DNA from: Bacillota bacterium
GTDB lineage: Bacteria; Bacillota; Clostridia; Peptostreptococcales; Anaerovoracaceae
Assembly: GCA_030527065.1 (NCBI GenBank)
Contig: JAUNBO010000005.1
Location: 9,815-24,553, forward strand
DNA: 14,739 bases
Direction of reading: 5' to 3'
Below, piece after piece: positions 13,518 through 14,739 of the stretch. Every line of letters starts with the position of its first letter. Positions within the stretch are counted from its first letter, which is position 1. The translations under genes were made by a program, and so were the position numbers. The notes under the pieces are model-generated. The model was not told where the DNA came from, did not search any database, and saw nothing but the letters and a program-made list of their open reading frames with translations.

Positions 13518-13536
13518 GCGGTTTGTTTTCAACCGC
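13518..13536 (-). terminator. possible terminator after the SLH-protein gene
   Basis: GCGGTT (13518-13523) and AACCGC (13531-13536) form a 6-base-pair stem around a 7-base loop. On the minus strand TTCTCCTTC follows. The stem is short and the U-tract interrupted. It lies about 55 bases after the stop at 13590 and just upstream of the gap promoter. Confidence 0.35.
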
Positions 13537-13589
13537 AAATTCGGTTACTTTTCACGGGGCACCAGGGGGCGGCCCCTTGAAATAGTAAT

Positions 13590-14660
13590 CTATTCGCTGA
13601 GGTTCTGCACCATGCGGACGGCGATGAGCAGGGCCTGTTCTCTTGTGGCGTTGGCATAGCCCTGGGCTTCCTCTGCACTTGTGACGTTCTTCGGGGCGAA
13701 CATATTATTGCCCACGCCGTTGATGATGCCATTGGCTACCATAAAGTACACGCTGTCCTTCGCCCATGCGGAGATATTGGCGTCGTCGGCAAAGGCGGCG
13801 GGCTGGGTATAGTCCAGCGTGAACTGCCCGTCGGTCTCCAGGGTCCAGCCGGCAAGGGTGACCCGCTTGAATACTCTCGTCAGCATGGCGGCCGCCTGCT
13901 CCCGGTTCAGGAGGTCGTTGGGGGCAAAGGTGGTGGCGGACATGCCGTTGACTGCGCCGATGTTGTAGGCTTTCAAAACTTCAACGTCATTGGTGTCGGT
14001 AAACGGATTGTTGACGATGGGGATGGCGGCGGTGCCCGAAAGGGCCTCATAGACCTTGACGGCCACAGCGGCAAACTCCGCTCTTGTGATGTCCTGGGTC
14101 AGGTCCGCCCCCTGCAATACATCGGGAATAAGGCCCAGCTCGTCTGCCTGCTGAAGCTCATCCTGCGCCCAGTCGGAGGCGTTGAAGTCAACTTTTTCGT
14201 TGAGCGTCAGCACATTGGAATACTCGCCCGTCCAATCCCCCGCATCTGGATAGGATGCGAAAAAGTTCACTCGATATTTGATTGTCTTTTCCGCCGAAAT
14301 GTATGGACTGGTCAGTGAACGAACTCTCTGCCCGTCCTTTTCCAAATACTCATCTGCATAAAAGAGATTGGAAGTATCCAAGCTTAAATCCTGCCACTCG
14401 CCACCGTCAATGGAGATTTCACCCTCCAACGTCAAGCCATAGCCAATTTCTTTATATTGTGCCAGAAGCTCTTTATTTTCGGCGGTGATGGTCAGAGTAA
14501 ACTCTACACCGGCCTCACTGTCTTCATCGGAATAGTAGACTGCTAAATCCGATATAACGGGTGCTGTCTTGTTGACAGGTCCAACCGCCAAAGCGGTCAC
14601 AGGCAGCAGGGTCAGGCACATCACCAGCGCCAGCAAAAGGGATACAGCTTTCTTTTTCAT
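13590..14660 (-). CDS. secreted S-layer homology (SLH) domain protein
   Basis: The 356-residue protein starts with a classical signal peptide (MKKKAVSLLLALVMCLTLLP, then VTALA, cleavage likely after residue 25). Residues about 28-158 are rich in beta-type sequence with acidic and aromatic residues and no recognised domain; they may form an Ig-like module. The C-terminal half holds SLH repeats: about 163-240 (DWAQDELQQADELGLIPD, ITRAEFAAVAVKVYEAL, then AYNIGAVNGM), about 241-320 (FAPNDLLNREQAAAMLTRVF, WAKDSVYFMVANGIINGV) and about 320-356 (FAPKNVTSAEEAQGYANATR, then EQALLIAVRMV). SLH domains bind pyruvylated secondary cell-wall polymers, so the protein is probably wall-attached. The ATG at 14660 is preferred over one 15 codons upstream: GAGGAGG lies 9 bases before it and it begins the signal peptide. 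The N-terminal half is visibly less GC-rich than the neighbouring genes. Confidence 0.93.
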   Translation of the reverse strand: MKKKAVSLLLALVMCLTLLPVTALAVGPVNKTAPVISDLAVYYSDEDSEAGVEFTLTITAENKELLAQYKEIGYGLTLEGEISIDGGEWQDLSLDTSNLFYADEYLEKDGQRVRSLTSPYISAEKTIKYRVNFFASYPDAGDWTGEYSNVLTLNEKVDFNASDWAQDELQQADELGLIPDVLQGADLTQDITRAEFAAVAVKVYEALSGTAAIPIVNNPFTDTNDVEVLKAYNIGAVNGMSATTFAPNDLLNREQAAAMLTRVFKRVTLAGWTLETDGQFTLDYTQPAAFADDANISAWAKDSVYFMVANGIINGVGNNMFAPKNVTSAEEAQGYANATREQALLIAVRMVQNLSE

Positions 14661-14739
14661 AATAAAAAACCTCCTCAGAAATGGAATACGGTTGCAGGCA
14701 TCCATTCAACAACAAAACTCCGGCTTTGCCGCTCCCGCT

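Noticed and set aside
13353..13538. A 61-codon minus-strand frame between gap and the SLH gene
   Set aside because: It overlaps the candidate gap promoter, has no ribosome binding site and reads as low-information sequence.
14721..14731. CGGC-TTT-GCCG as a terminator of a gene beyond the right edge
   Set aside because: The stem is only 4 base pairs; although a T-rich stretch follows on the minus strand, it is too weak to call.

Overview
The window looks like chromosomal DNA of a GC-rich member of the Clostridia (Lachnospiraceae/Oscillospiraceae type). The grounds are strong AGGAGG-like ribosome binding sites, an ECF sigma/anti-sigma pair, an OmpR/VanR-type two-component system, an HI0933-family flavoprotein, SSS-family sodium:solute symporters with a DUF3311-like small partner, and a secreted S-layer-homology protein. 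Family names come from motifs recalled by eye; no database search was run. No rRNA, tRNA, CRISPR array, transposase or phage gene was seen.

Layout. (1) 1-1094, minus: an ECF sigma factor overlapped by a membrane-anchored anti-sigma-like gene that runs off the left edge. (2) 1215-2090, minus: a membrane-anchored calcineurin-like phosphoesterase, divergent from (3) 2180-3493, plus: an HI0933-family FAD-dependent protein. (4) 3518-6124, minus: an operon of a seven-helix PAS histidine kinase, its response regulator, and a 38-residue single-helix membrane protein with an excellent ribosome binding site. (5) 6241-6440: a GC-rich stretch without an established gene, holding a candidate promoter and leader hairpins. 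(6) 6446-8665, plus: an SSS symporter followed 15 bases later by an unusual protein whose N-terminal half resembles a degenerate ECF sigma factor and whose C-terminal part resembles the juxtamembrane part of an anti-sigma factor. (7) 8820-10570, minus: a second SSS symporter, paralogous to the first, translationally coupled to a DUF3311-like small membrane protein, and ending in a strong terminator. (8) 10698-12215, minus: an amidohydrolase-3 (YtcJ-like) protein that appears to have lost its metal ligands. (9) 12319-13338, minus: glyceraldehyde-3-phosphate dehydrogenase. (10) 13590-14660, minus: a secreted SLH-domain protein.

How it may fit together. Much of the window is envelope sensing and transport: two sigma/anti-sigma-type loci, one two-component system, two related sodium-coupled transporters and a cell-wall-associated protein. 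The most unusual unit is the symporter plus sigma-like membrane protein (6446-8665). Its arrangement suggests a transcription-factor-like domain tethered to the membrane and produced together with a transporter. The second transporter locus adjoins what looks like a catalytically dead amidohydrolase, which could be a binding or regulatory protein. These functional links are inference from layout only.
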